Shown here in pieces: positions 50,605 to 60,133 of a stretch of DNA of 64,000 nt. The stretch is taken from assembly GCF_014266025.1 (NCBI RefSeq), contig NZ_JACMYC010000004.1, positions 248,001 through 312,000 on the forward strand, written 5' to 3'. The notes beneath the pieces were generated by a model, which made no database searches, was not told where the DNA came from, and saw only the letters and a program-made list of their open reading frames with translations. Every line of letters begins with the position of its first letter. Positions within the stretch are counted from its first letter, which is position 1. The stretch is from Nocardioides deserti. Its GTDB lineage: Bacteria; Actinomycetota; Actinomycetes; Propionibacteriales; Nocardioidaceae. The position numbers and the translations under genes are program-made.

Positions 50605-51164
50605 CGCGTCGCCCCGGCGGTCGTGGCGAACCAGCCGGCCGCCTCGAGCTCGGCGGCCTGCTCGCGCAGCCACGGGCTGAGCGCCCAGGGGGCGGCGGCC
50701 AGGGCGGCTCGGAGCTCGCCCAGGTCGAGCCAGTGGCTCTCCTCGACCTCGTCGGGGTTGTGCTGCGGGAGGCCGGTGGTGCGCGCGGCGTAGACCGGGC
50801 ACAGCTCGTTCTCGACCACGCCGTTCGGGTCGACCGCGCGGTAGCGGAACTCCGGCAGCACGCACGTCACGTCGGTGACCTCGAACCCGAGCTCGTGCGC
50901 GGCGTACCGGTGGACCGCGTCGACCGGGTCCTCCCCGGGGCGCGGGTGGCCGCAGAAGGAGTTGGTCCACACGCCCGGCCAGGTGCGCTTGGAGACCGCG
51001 CGGCGGGTCAGCAGCAGGCGGTCCTCGGCGTCGAGGACGTAGCAGGAGAACGCCAGGTGGAGCGGCGTGTCGGTGGTGTGGACGGTCGCGCGCGGGGCCG
51101 TCCCGCACGGGCGGCCGTCGTCGTCGAGAAGCACGACGAGATCAGGGGTCGCGGACACCGTCAC
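50601..51164 (-). CDS. idi: Isopentenyl-diphosphate delta-isomerase (type I)
   Basis: A 187-residue Nudix-fold isomerase interconverting IPP and DMAPP. The catalytic Cys lies in TNSFCGHPRPGE and the Glu in VENELCPVY; LAFSCYVLDAEDRLLLTRRA begins the core. It is first in the carotenoid operon, supplying DMAPP for both chain initiation and C50 elongation. GTG at 51164 is used with GGGAGG close upstream; GTG at 51158 has better spacing and is equally possible. Confidence 0.92.
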   Translation of the reverse strand: MTVSATPDLVVLLDDDGRPCGTAPRATVHTTDTPLHLAFSCYVLDAEDRLLLTRRAVSKRTWPGVWTNSFCGHPRPGEDPVDAVHRYAAHELGFEVTDVTCVLPEFRYRAVDPNGVVENELCPVYAARTTGLPQHNPDEVEESHWLDLGELRAALAAAPWALSPWLREQAAELEAAGWFATTAGATR

Positions 51165-51399
51165 CGTCCTCCCTGGTCGTGCAGCTGCGGTGCTGCGGTG
51201 CTGCGTGCGCCGGTTGCGACGCACGATCGGTGCGAGCCTCCGTTACCCGGCGGGTCTGGCCCTCATGCGTTCGGGTGAGGCGGCTCGGTCGTGCTCCCGG
51301 GATGGTTCGGAACCGTGGGCCCGGCGGTTGGGTGGGGTCTGGACCAGTGCCGTGCTGCCCCGGCGGCGCAGCCGCGCGAGCACCCCTAGGCTGCGCGGC
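51165..51399. other. Divergent intergenic region, carotenoid operon/amidase operon
   Basis: A 235-nt gap without a convincing gene. It must hold the promoter of the seven-gene carotenoid operon on the minus strand, but I see no clear -10 there. It contains a short dyad GGTTCGGAACC near 51305 and TGCTGCGG repeats near 51190, possible regulator sites. The plus-strand end carries the leaderless-type -10 of the amidase gene. Confidence 0.5.
51387..51392 (+). promoter_or_regulatory. Candidate -10 element of the amidase-ABC operon (leaderless type)
   Basis: TAGGCT is followed by 7 nt and the GTG at 51400. Confidence 0.55.
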
Positions 51400-52820
51400 G
51401 TGGACGACCTGACGACGGCCGGGGTTGCCGAGACCGTGCGGCTCACGACGAGCGGGGAGACCACCGCGCGAGCGGTCGTCGACGCCGCGCTGGCCCGGAT
51501 CGCCGCGCACGACGGGGCGCTCAACGCGGTCTCCCAGCTGGTGGCCGACCGGGCCCGGTCCGACGCGGACCGGCTCGACGCCGCCCGCGCCGGCGGCGCC
51601 GTGCCCGGCCCGCTCCACGGCGTACCCGTCGTCATCAAGGAGGAGCTCGCGGTCGAGGGGCTCGTGACCACCTTCGGCGGCGAGGCCAACAGCACGCCCG
51701 CGGCTGACGACGCCGAGGTCGTGCGCCGGCTGCGCGTGGCCGGCGCGGTCGTGGTGGCCACGACGACGATGCCGGAGTTCGGCGCCTGGCCCTACACCGA
51801 GTCCTCCTCGCGCGGCTACACCCGCAACCCGTGGGACCGCACCCGCACGCCGGGCGGCTCGAGCGGCGGCACGGCGGCGGCGGTGGCGTCGGGGATGGTG
51901 CCGGTCGGCCTCGGCGGCGACGGCGGCGGCTCGATCCGGATCCCCAGCGCCCACTGCGGGCTCTTCGGCCTGAAGCCGCAGCGGGGGCGGGTGACCTCGG
52001 CGCCGCACGACCACCTGTGGTTCGCGCTCGGGACGGCCGGCCCGCTCGCGCGGTCGGTGCTCGACAGCGCGCTCGTCTACGACGTCGTCCGCGGCCACAC
52101 CGACGGCGACCGGTGGCGGGCGGGGAGCAGCGGGTCGTTCGCCGACGCCGCGCGCCGCGAGCCCGGCCGGCTCCGCATCGGGTGGACCACCAAGCCGGTC
52201 ACGCTCGGCGTCCGGCCCGACCCGGTCCACGTCCGCGCGGTGCAGGACACCGCCCGGCTGCTGGCGGACCTCGGGCACGACGTCCGCGAGGTCGACCCGA
52301 GGTACCCGGACCCGACCGCCGCGTTCGTCCCGCAGTTCCTCGGCGGGATCCGCGCCGAGGCCGCCGCGGTGCAGCACCCAGACCGGCTCGAGCGTCGCAC
52401 GCGGGAGACCTGCCGCCTCGGCGCGTGGGTCACCCCGACGGTCCTCGACAAGGCGCTCGCGCTGACCGAGAAGGTCTCCGAGAAGGCCAACCGCGTCTTC
52501 GACCGGGTCGACGTGCTGCTCACCCCGGCGGTGGCGCACCGCCCGGCCCGGGTCGGCGTCATCGATGGCAAGGGCACGGTCCGCTCCGCGCTCGCCGCGA
52601 TGCCGGCGATCGCCTACGCCGCGCTCTGGAACGTCGCCGGCAACCCCGCCGCCGCCGTCCCGTGCGGCCCGGCCGCCGACGGCCTGCCCGTCGCCGTCCA
52701 GCTCGTCGGGCGCACCGACGACGAGGCCACCCTGCTCTCCCTGAGCGCCCAGCTCGAGGCCGCCCGCCCGTGGCCGCTCGTCGCGCCGGTGTACGACCCC
52801 TCGACCGGAGCGGCGGTCGC

Positions 52821-52824
<4 letters not shown>
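51400..52824 (+). CDS. Amidase-signature family enzyme
   Basis: A 474-residue amidohydrolase. The Ser-cisSer-Lys triad is visible: Lys in [14 protein letters not shown] (near residue 82), cis-Ser in [16 protein letters not shown] and the nucleophile Ser in [22 protein letters not shown]. It would hydrolyse a carboxamide; the family also includes GatA, but no gatB/gatC is near and the C-terminus is of the stand-alone type. First gene of a four-gene set (ATPase, permease, SDR) with ATGA overlaps at every junction. Confidence 0.87.
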
Positions 52825-53719
<895 letters not shown>

Positions 53720-53723
<4 letters not shown>

Positions 53724-54790
53724 CCGGCCTCGCGCCGTTCCGCGCCCTCTCGCTCGCCATCGTCCGCGGCTTCCTGCGCGACCGGGCCTCGGTGTTCTTC
53801 TCGATGGTCTTCCCGCTGATGTTCCTCGTGCTCTTCGGCGGACTGCTCGGCAGCCAGGGGCAGTCCGAGGTGGACCTGGTGCGGGTCGGCGAGGTCGCGC
53901 TGCTCGACGAGATGGACGCCGACGCCCGCGCCGCGTTCGACGACACCTTCGAGGTGACGCGCTCCGACGACCTCGCGTCCGCGATCGCCGAGGTGCGCCG
54001 CGGCGACGCCGACGTCGCGATCGAGATGCGCGGCGACACCCTCGTCGCGCACTACACCCAGACCGACCAGGTCAAGGCCGCGGTCACCCAGGGCGCGCTG
54101 CGCGCCTTCGTCGACGGCACCAACGTCGCGCAGTCCGGCGAGCCGCCGCGCTTCGCCCTGGAGACCGAACGGGTCGAGGACGAGTCACTCGACACCATCC
54201 AGTTCGTCACCCCCGGGCTGCTCGGCTGGGCGGTCGCGATGAGCGCGGCGTTCGGCGCCGCCGCGACGCTGCAGGGCTGGCGGCAGACGAAGCTGCTCCG
54301 GCGGCTGCAGCTCGCACCGGTCTCCACGCGCACCGTCGTCGCCGCGCGGGTCGCCGTCACCCTCGGCATCGCGCTGGTGCAGATGGCGATCTTCCTCGGG
54401 CTCGGCGCCGCCGCCTTCGGGTTGACGCTCAGCGGGTCGTGGTGGGCGGCCGTGCCGCTGGTGGTGGTCGGCACGCTGTGCTTCATGGCGATCGGGCTGC
54501 TCGCCGGCGCGCTCGCCCGCACCACCGAGGGCGCCGTCAACGCCGCGAACATCGTCGTGCTGCCGATGGCCTTCCTCAGTGGCTCGTTCTTCGACCTGTC
54601 CGCGGCGCCGGGCTGGCTGCAGGCGGTCTCGAACGTGCTGCCGCTCAAGCACCTCAACGAGGGGATGCTCGACGTCATGGTCCGGGGTGAGGGGCCGGCC
54701 GCGGTGCTCGTCCCGATGGCGATCCTCGCCGCCTTCGCGGTGGTCGTCACCCTCGCCGCCGCCCGCATCTTCCGCTGGGAGACCGCATGA
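53720..54790 (+). CDS. ABC-2 type transporter permease
   Basis: A 356-residue permease. One N-terminal helix (VFFSMVFPLMFLVLFGGLLG) is followed by a ~150-residue extracytoplasmic domain and five C-terminal helices with the ABC-2 motif NVLPLKHLNEGMLDV. It would form a dimer driven by the preceding ATPase. The C-terminus overlaps the SDR start (ATGA). Confidence 0.9.
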
Positions 54791-55659
54791 GCTTGTCGAC
54801 CCGTATCCCGCTGCTGGGGACCCCGCTGCTGCAGGGCCCGCTCGCCGTCACCCGCCGGGTGCTGCGCCGGCCCAGTCCGCTCGCGGGCCGCACGGTCCTC
54901 GTCACCGGTGCCAGCTCGGGGATCGGCGAGGCCACGGCGTACGCCGTCGCGGAGCGGGGCGCGCACGTCCTGCTCGTCGCCCGCCGGGCCGCGGAGCTCG
55001 AGCGGGTCCGCGACCGCATCGGCGAGCGGGCGGCGGCGTACCCCTGCGACCTCACCGACGGCGACGCCGTCGACGCGCTGGTCGAGCAGGTGCTGGCCGA
55101 GCACGGCGCGGTCGACTACCTCGTCAACAACGCGGGCCGGTCGATCCGGCGCTCGCTCGCGCTGTCCTACGACCGGTTCCACGACGTCGAGCGGTCGATG
55201 GCGATCAACTTCCTCGGACCGGTGCGGCTGACGCTGGGGCTGCTGCCGGCGATGCGCGAGCAGCGGTTCGGCCACGTCGTCAACGTCGTGACGTGGGGCG
55301 TGCAGGTCAAAGCGCCGAAGTTCTCCGCCTACATCGCCTCCAAGACCGCCCTCGACACGTGGAGCCGGATCGCCGGGCGGGAGACGTTCTTCGAGAACGT
55401 CACCTTCACCAACATGCGCTTCTCGCTCGTCCAGACCCCGATGACCGCCCCCACCGAGGCGTACGCCGGCCGCGGCGCCACCGCCGAGCAGGCCGCCGCG
55501 AAGGTCGTCCGCGCCCTCGAGGACCGACCGCTCACGGTCGGCACGACCGCCGGCGCGTTCGGCGAGGTGATCAACGTCGTGGCGCCGCGCGCCAGCGACG
55601 CCCTGCTCGCCACCCTCGACCGCGTCTTCGTCGACTCCGCGGCCGCGCGGAAGGGATGA
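54787..55659 (+). CDS. Short-chain dehydrogenase/reductase
   Basis: A 290-residue SDR. TGASSGIGEATAYAVAERG binds NAD(P) (near residue 41), NNAG is at about residue 117 and the active-site YxxxK is YIASK with an upstream VVNVVTW instead of the common Ser strand, so the catalytic Ser may be a Thr. The region after YIASK (TALDTWSRIAGRETFFENV, MTAPTEAY) resembles mycobacterial lipid-related SDRs. Coupled to an ABC exporter, it may modify a lipid-like cargo (inference). Confidence 0.83.
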   Translation: MSLSTRIPLLGTPLLQGPLAVTRRVLRRPSPLAGRTVLVTGASSGIGEATAYAVAERGAHVLLVARRAAELERVRDRIGERAAAYPCDLTDGDAVDALVEQVLAEHGAVDYLVNNAGRSIRRSLALSYDRFHDVERSMAINFLGPVRLTLGLLPAMREQRFGHVVNVVTWGVQVKAPKFSAYIASKTALDTWSRIAGRETFFENVTFTNMRFSLVQTPMTAPTEAYAGRGATAEQAAAKVVRALEDRPLTVGTTAGAFGEVINVVAPRASDALLATLDRVFVDSAAARKG

Positions 55660-55720
55660 CGCAGGGGTTGACGCAGCGACGCCCCCGGGGTGGTCGACCC
55701 GCGTGCGGAGGTGGCCGGCC

Positions 55721-56392
55721 TCAGGCGACCTGGGCGAGCGCGATCCGGCCGGCGGCCTCGGCGGCTGCTCGGAGGAGTGCCCCGCGAGCGGCCTCGAGCG
55801 CGGCTGCGGGGCCGGCGTCGGAGACGACGGCGAGACCGGCGTGCACCACGGCGGTGCGTCCGCCGTCGGCCGACACGCACCCGCCGACCAGCCCGCTCAT
55901 CCGCCGCCAGGCGATCGAGCGCGAGATCCCGGCGAGCACGACGAGCACGTGGTCGTCGGCGACGGTGACGAGCTGGTCGTCGGCCCGGAGCGCGGCGCCT
56001 GCGCGGGCCAGCAGGTCGTCGTACGCCGTGGGCCCGCCCCCGCGCACCCGCAGGAGGCACAGCACGTCGCCGCGGCGGACCGGCCGGGCGCAGTGCTCCA
56101 GGTCCGAGCCGGCGTCGGCCGGTCGCTGGGTGGTGTGCCGGGTGTCCGCGAGCGTCGCGAGGAGCTGGTCGAGGTGGACGAGCAACGCGGCGGACGCCGG
56201 GTCGACGTGCCCGAGGTCGTCGCGGCCGTCCGCGTGGGTCACCGCCCCGGGGCGCAGGTCGGCCGCGGCTCGCTGCAGCAGCGCCCGCGCCTCGGTCAGC
56301 CGGCCGGTCGAGGCCATCCGGACGGCCTGCTGGACGGTCGTCCAGGTCGCGAGCAGGCTCGGCTGAGCGGGGTGAGGCGGGGGGACCTCCAT
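55721..56392 (-). CDS. Hypothetical protein with degenerate GGDEF-like region
   Basis: A 223-residue soluble protein I do not recognise. The C-terminal half (from about residue 95) has strand/helix spacing reminiscent of a nucleotide-cyclase/GGDEF fold (VLCLLRVRGGGPTAYDDLLARAGAALRADDQLVTVADDHVLVVL, RTAVVHAGLAVVSD) but lacks GGDEF itself. The N-terminus has a helical TVQQAVRMASTGRLTEARALLQRAA. ATG at 56392 is the likeliest start; longer starts add Pro/Arg-rich sequence. It lies between the SDR operon and ku, with no obvious link to either. Confidence 0.55.
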   Translation of the reverse strand: MEVPPPHPAQPSLLATWTTVQQAVRMASTGRLTEARALLQRAAADLRPGAVTHADGRDDLGHVDPASAALLVHLDQLLATLADTRHTTQRPADAGSDLEHCARPVRRGDVLCLLRVRGGGPTAYDDLLARAGAALRADDQLVTVADDHVLVVLAGISRSIAWRRMSGLVGGCVSADGGRTAVVHAGLAVVSDAGPAAALEAARGALLRAAAEAAGRIALAQVA

Positions 56393-56500
56393 GTGCGGGC
56401 CGCTTCCTGGGGGTGGGGAATGGGGACGACCGGACATCGGCCCGGCGGCCCGCGGGCTGAGCCGGACCCACATGATCTACGTCACAGGAGGGTCCCGGGG

Positions 56501-57544
56501 TCAGCTGGCCTTCTTCGCTGCGGCCTTCTTGGTGGTGCCCTTCTTCGCAGTCGACTTCGCGGCGGTCGACTTCGCGGCGGTCTTCTTGGCGGCGGTCTTC
56601 CTCGCGGGGGCCTTCTTGGCGGTCGACTTCCTCGCCGAGGTCGACTTCTTGGCGGCGGACGACTTCTTGGCCGGCTTCTCCTCGGCCTCGTCGTCACCGT
56701 CGCTCCCACCATCGGAGCCGGCGTCCGACTCGCCCTCGGAGTCGTCGAGGTCCGATGCGCGGGGCGCCTCGCCGCGCGCGGTCTTCGCGGCGTCGACGGA
56801 GCGCTGGAGGGCGGCGAGGAGGTCGACGACCTCGCCGGAGGACTTGGTGGAGGTGGGCGTGCGCTTGACCTCGCCGCCCTCGATCTTGGCCTTGACCATC
56901 GCCTCGACGGCCTCGGCGTAGTCGTCCTCGAACTCGGAAGGGTCGAAGTCGCCGGCGAGGGTCTCGACGAGCATCCGCGCCATCTTCACCTCGGCGTCCT
57001 TGACCTCGCCGGTCTCGACGTTGAAGTCGGGGGTGCGGACCTCGTCGGGCCACATCATCGTCTGGAGCACGATCACGTCGTCGCGCACCCGCAGCACCGC
57101 GACGGTGGTGCGCTGGCGCAGGGCGACGGTGACGACGGCCATCCGGTCGGCCTCGAGCAGCGCCTGGCGGAGCAGGGCGTAGGGCTTGGCGCCGGACTTC
57201 TCGGGCTCGAGGTAGTAGCTCTTCTCGAACAGCATCGGGTCGATCTGGTCCGAGGGCACGAACTTCTCGACCGCGATCTCCCGCGACGAGGTCGAGGGCA
57301 GCTCGGACAGGTCGTCCTCGTCGAGGACGACCATCTCGCCGTCCTCGGTCTCGTAGCCCTTGGCGATCTCGGAGTACGGCACCTCCTCGCCGTCGACCGA
57401 GCAGACCCGTTGGTACTTGATCCGCCCGCCGTCCTTGGCGTGCACCTGCCGGAAGGACACGTCGTGCGACTCGGTGGCGGCGTACAGCTTGACCGGCACG
57501 CTGACCAGGCCGAAGGACACCGCACCCTTCCAGATCGCTCGCAT
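56501..57544 (-). CDS. ku: Ku protein, non-homologous end joining
   Basis: A 347-residue bacterial Ku that binds DNA ends as a homodimer and recruits LigD. The Ku core (residues 1-255; MRAIWKGAVSFGLVSVPVKLY, YYLEPEKSGAKPYALLRQAL, VLRVRDDVIVLQTMMWPDEV) is complete. The C-terminus is a long tail: an acidic Ser/Asp/Gly patch (about 262-285), then ~60 residues of Lys/Ala/Thr repeats (KKSTAKKAPARKTAAKKTA) like histone H1, as known for actinobacterial Ku proteins, probably for DNA binding. Divergent from the ligase gene with only 17 bp between the starts. Confidence 0.94.
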   Translation of the reverse strand: MRAIWKGAVSFGLVSVPVKLYAATESHDVSFRQVHAKDGGRIKYQRVCSVDGEEVPYSEIAKGYETEDGEMVVLDEDDLSELPSTSSREIAVEKFVPSDQIDPMLFEKSYYLEPEKSGAKPYALLRQALLEADRMAVVTVALRQRTTVAVLRVRDDVIVLQTMMWPDEVRTPDFNVETGEVKDAEVKMARMLVETLAGDFDPSEFEDDYAEAVEAMVKAKIEGGEVKRTPTSTKSSGEVVDLLAALQRSVDAAKTARGEAPRASDLDDSEGESDAGSDGGSDGDDEAEEKPAKKSSAAKKSTSARKSTAKKAPARKTAAKKTAAKSTAAKSTAKKGTTKKAAAKKAS

Positions 57545-57549
57545 GCGGT

Positions 57550-57556
57550 AAGCATG
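57550..57556. promoter_or_regulatory. Overlapping face-to-face -10 elements of ku and the ligase gene
   Basis: Plus-strand AAGCAT (57550-57555) is 6 nt before the ligase ATG at 57562. Minus-strand CATGCT (57556 to 57551) is 6 nt before the ku ATG at 57544. Both fit the NANNNT leaderless pattern and share five base pairs, so initiation in the two directions should be mutually exclusive. Confidence 0.4.
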
Positions 57557-57561
57557 GCCCC

Positions 57562-58506
57562 ATGCGCCCCATGCTCGCCACCAAGGGCACCTCGGTGCCG
57601 GCCGGTGCGGAGTGGGCGCACGAGGTGAAGTGGGACGGCGTCCGCGTCCTCGCCGACACCTCCCGCGAGGGGCGCACGCGGTTCACGAGCCGCAACGACA
57701 ACGACGTGACGCTCGCCTGGCCCGACCTCGCCGAGCCGCCGCTGGGCGCTCGCGACCTCCTGGTCGACGGCGAGGTCATCGCGCTCAACGAGCAGGGGCT
57801 GCCGGACTTCCGCGTGCTCCAGGACCGGATGCACGTGCGCAAGGCGACGACCGCGGCGCGGCTCGCGGACCTCGTGCCGGCGACGTTCATGGTCTTCGAC
57901 CTGCTCCGCCTCGACGGTGAGGACCTCACCGGCCTCCCGCTGCACGAGCGGCGCGCCCGCCTCGCGGACCTCGGCCTGACCGGGTGGCAGGTGCCGGCGT
58001 CGTACGACGACGGCGCGATGCTGCTCGACGCCACCCGCCAGCAGGGGCTCGAGGGGATCGTCAGCAAGCGGCTGTCGAGCCGCTACACCTTCGACGTGCG
58101 GACGCCGCACTGGTTGAAGTTCGCCCACCGCCACCGGCTGTCGTACGTCGTCGGCGGGTGGCGGCCGACCGAGGGCACGAGCCGGCTGGGGGCGCTGCTG
58201 GTGGGGGAGCCGACCGCGGACGGGCTGATGTACCGCGGGCGGGTCGGCAGCGGCATCGGCGGCCGAGCGAGCGCCGCGCTGACCGAGGCGCTGGCGCCCT
58301 ACGCGAGCACGTCGAGCCCGTTCGCCGACGAGGTGCCGCGCGTCGACGCGAAGGGGACGCACTGGGTCGAGCCGGTGCTCGTCGTCGACGTCGACACCCA
58401 CCACACCTCGCGGGCCCAGCGGCTGCGCCAGCCGTCCTACCAGGGCGTCCGCGCCGACCTCTCGCCCGAGGACCTCCTCGCCGACCCGCAGGGGGAGGGA
58501 CATTGA
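57562..58506 (+). CDS. ligD: ATP-dependent DNA ligase, LigD ligase part as separate protein
   Basis: A 314-residue ligase that seals nicks during end joining. The adenylated Lys is K23 in EVKWDGVR; later nucleotidyl-transferase motifs are VDGEVIALNEQG, FMVFDLLRLDGEDLTG, LEGIVSKRLSSRY (motif IV) and WLKFAHRHR (motif V). An OB-fold domain follows (about 200-300). It lacks the polymerase and phosphoesterase parts of three-domain LigD. ATG at 57562; the stop overlaps the polymerase gene's TTG start (TTGA). Confidence 0.92.
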   Translation: MRPMLATKGTSVPAGAEWAHEVKWDGVRVLADTSREGRTRFTSRNDNDVTLAWPDLAEPPLGARDLLVDGEVIALNEQGLPDFRVLQDRMHVRKATTAARLADLVPATFMVFDLLRLDGEDLTGLPLHERRARLADLGLTGWQVPASYDDGAMLLDATRQQGLEGIVSKRLSSRYTFDVRTPHWLKFAHRHRLSYVVGGWRPTEGTSRLGALLVGEPTADGLMYRGRVGSGIGGRASAALTEALAPYASTSSPFADEVPRVDAKGTHWVEPVLVVDVDTHHTSRAQRLRQPSYQGVRADLSPEDLLADPQGEGH

Positions 58507-59408
58507 GCCCGGAGAAGCAGGAGGTCGTCGTCGAGGTCGACGGACGACGGCTGAGGATCAGCAGCCTGGACAAGGTGCTCTACCCGGCGACGGGGACCAC
58601 CAAGGGCGAGGTGCTGCACTACTACGCCCAGGTCGCGCCGGTCATGCTGCCGCACCTCGCCGACCGGGCGGTGACCCGGATCCGGTGGCCGCACGGGGTG
58701 CAGGAGGGCAGCTTCTACGAGAAGAACGTGCCCGCCGGCGCGCCGTCGTGGGTGCGCACCGCGACCGTCCCGACCACCGGCAGCCGCGGCAGCTCCCGCA
58801 ACGGCGACAAGCTCGTCTTCCCGGTCGTCGACGACCTCGCGACGCTGACGTGGCTGGTCAACCTCGCCGCGCTCGAGCTGCACGTCCACCAGTGGACCGT
58901 CGGCCGCAACGGCCGCCCACGCAACGCCGACCGGCTGGTCATCGACCTCGACCCGGGCGAGCCGGCCGGCCTGCACGAGTGCTGCCAGGTGGCGCTGATG
59001 GTGCGCGACGCGCTCGTCGAGCGCGACCTGGACTGCCGGCCGGTCACCAGCGGCAGCAAGGGCCTCCACCTGTACGCCGAGCTGCCGCGCCGGATGCCGT
59101 CCGACGACTCGACGGCGCTGGCCAAGGAGGTCGCCGAGACCCTCCAGAAGCAGCACCCGAAGCTCGTCACCGCCACGATGACCAAGGCCCGCCGCTCCGG
59201 CAAGGTCTTCCTCGACTGGTCCCAGAACGCCGGCTCCAAGACCACCGTCTCGCCCTACTCCCTGCGCGGCCGCGAGCGCCCCACCGTCGCCACGCCCGTC
59301 ACCTGGGCCGAGGTAGAGGAGGGCGCGGAGGACGAGGAGGGGCTGCGGCAGTTCCGGTACGACGAGGTGCTGGACCGCGTCGCCGAGCACGGCGACCTCT
59401 TCGCCTGA
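58503..59408 (+). CDS. ligD: LigD polymerase/primase-type protein, TTG start
   Basis: A 301-residue archaeo-eukaryotic primase-fold polymerase that fills gaps at broken ends. Markers are YYAQVAPVMLPHLADRAVTR, FYEKNVPAGAP, VIDLDPGEP (metal-binding Asp pair near residue 150), TSGSKGLHLYAELP and the RRSGKVFLDWSQN block. The start is TTG at 58503: it overlaps the ligase stop as TTGA and GGGAGGG lies just upstream, while no in-frame ATG or GTG precedes the conserved N-terminus. Co-translation with the ligase restores a split LigD. Confidence 0.92.
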   Translation: MSPEKQEVVVEVDGRRLRISSLDKVLYPATGTTKGEVLHYYAQVAPVMLPHLADRAVTRIRWPHGVQEGSFYEKNVPAGAPSWVRTATVPTTGSRGSSRNGDKLVFPVVDDLATLTWLVNLAALELHVHQWTVGRNGRPRNADRLVIDLDPGEPAGLHECCQVALMVRDALVERDLDCRPVTSGSKGLHLYAELPRRMPSDDSTALAKEVAETLQKQHPKLVTATMTKARRSGKVFLDWSQNAGSKTTVSPYSLRGRERPTVATPVTWAEVEEGAEDEEGLRQFRYDEVLDRVAEHGDLFA

Positions 59409-59473
59409 GCGCTGTTACCCAGCTGTTCCGCCGAGGAGGGGTCGGCGTGACCGGGTCGTGGCTCCCCCCTCCC

Positions 59474-59479
59474 TAGCGT
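59474..59479 (+). promoter_or_regulatory. Candidate -10 element of the TasA/CalY-like gene
   Basis: TAGCGT is 7 nt before an in-frame ATG at 59487 (a leaderless possibility), or would give a leader of about 45 nt with GGAAGGA (59512-59518) before the ATG at 59532. Confidence 0.45.
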
Positions 59480-59531
59480 GGGGAGCATGCCGGTCGGGGG
59501 GCCGGCGTCCTGGAAGGACCGCGACACCGAC

Positions 59532-60044
59532 ATGACCAGCCTGACGATCTCGCCGACGTCCACCGTCCGCCCGCGCCGCCTGGTGCTGCCCGCCGTCGCG
59601 GTCGCGGCCGTCGCGGGCGTGGGACTGCTCTCCGGGCTGCCGTTGAGCGGGTCGGGCGACACCGGCGCTGGGATCGGCCTGGTCGCCGAGGACGGTCGCA
59701 CCGCCACGCTCACGGTCACCGACCTCGCTCCCGGCGACAGCGCCACCCGCACCGTCACGATCGCCAACGACGCCTCCGAGCCGGTCCGGCTGACCTTCAC
59801 CGAGACCGGCGACCCGGCGGCGTACGCCGGTGGCCGGCTGGAGCTGAGCGTCTCCGCCGAGGGACGCGAGGTGTACGACGGCACGTTCGGCGGCCTCGGC
59901 GACTACCCGCTCGACATGGGCTGGCTGGAGGCCGGTGCGTCGGCGACGTACACGTTCGTCGTCTCGTTGCCGCACGACGCGCCCGTGGTGCCGGGCGGGA
60001 GCACGCCGGCCACTGCGTCGTACTCCTGGGTGACCAGCGACTGA
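59532..60044 (+). CDS. Secreted TasA/CalY (camelysin)-like beta-sandwich protein
   Basis: A 170-residue exported protein. A signal-like N-terminus (RPRRLVLPAVAVAAVAGVGLLSGLPLSGSG) is followed by a beta-sandwich with TATLTVTDLAPGDSATRTVTI, FTETGD, and a C-terminal YTFVVSLPHDAP..ATASYSWV. The DLAPGDS..R.VTI(A/T)N pattern is that of TasA/CalY-type and other BsaA-like surface proteins. ATG at 59532 has GGAAGGA upstream; ATG at 59487 would add 15 residues. No dedicated signal peptidase (SipW) gene is adjacent. Structural or adhesive surface role inferred. Confidence 0.65.
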   Translation: MTSLTISPTSTVRPRRLVLPAVAVAAVAGVGLLSGLPLSGSGDTGAGIGLVAEDGRTATLTVTDLAPGDSATRTVTIANDASEPVRLTFTETGDPAAYAGGRLELSVSAEGREVYDGTFGGLGDYPLDMGWLEAGASATYTFVVSLPHDAPVVPGGSTPATASYSWVTSD

Positions 60045-60069
60045 CGCTGCCCCTGACGCCGCCCTGACG
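60041..60069 (+). promoter_or_regulatory. Phased triple repeat upstream of the response regulator
   Basis: CTGACG occurs at 60041, 60053 and 60064 (spacing 12 and 11), on one helical face, the usual form of an OmpR-type operator. The first copy overlaps the stop of the upstream gene. It lies about 65-90 bp before the regulator gene, so autoregulation is possible. Confidence 0.4.
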
Positions 60070-60120
60070 GGGCTCGACGGAGGTTGGGCCGCTTCCCCGG
60101 ACGCCGGGGGTCCCTGGCTC

Positions 60121-60126
60121 TATGCT
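60121..60126 (+). promoter_or_regulatory. Candidate -10 element of the response regulator gene (leaderless type)
   Basis: TATGCT is followed by 7 nt and the ATG at 60134; an in-frame ATG at 60122 lies inside the hexamer. Confidence 0.55.
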
Positions 60127-60133
60127 CTTTGCC

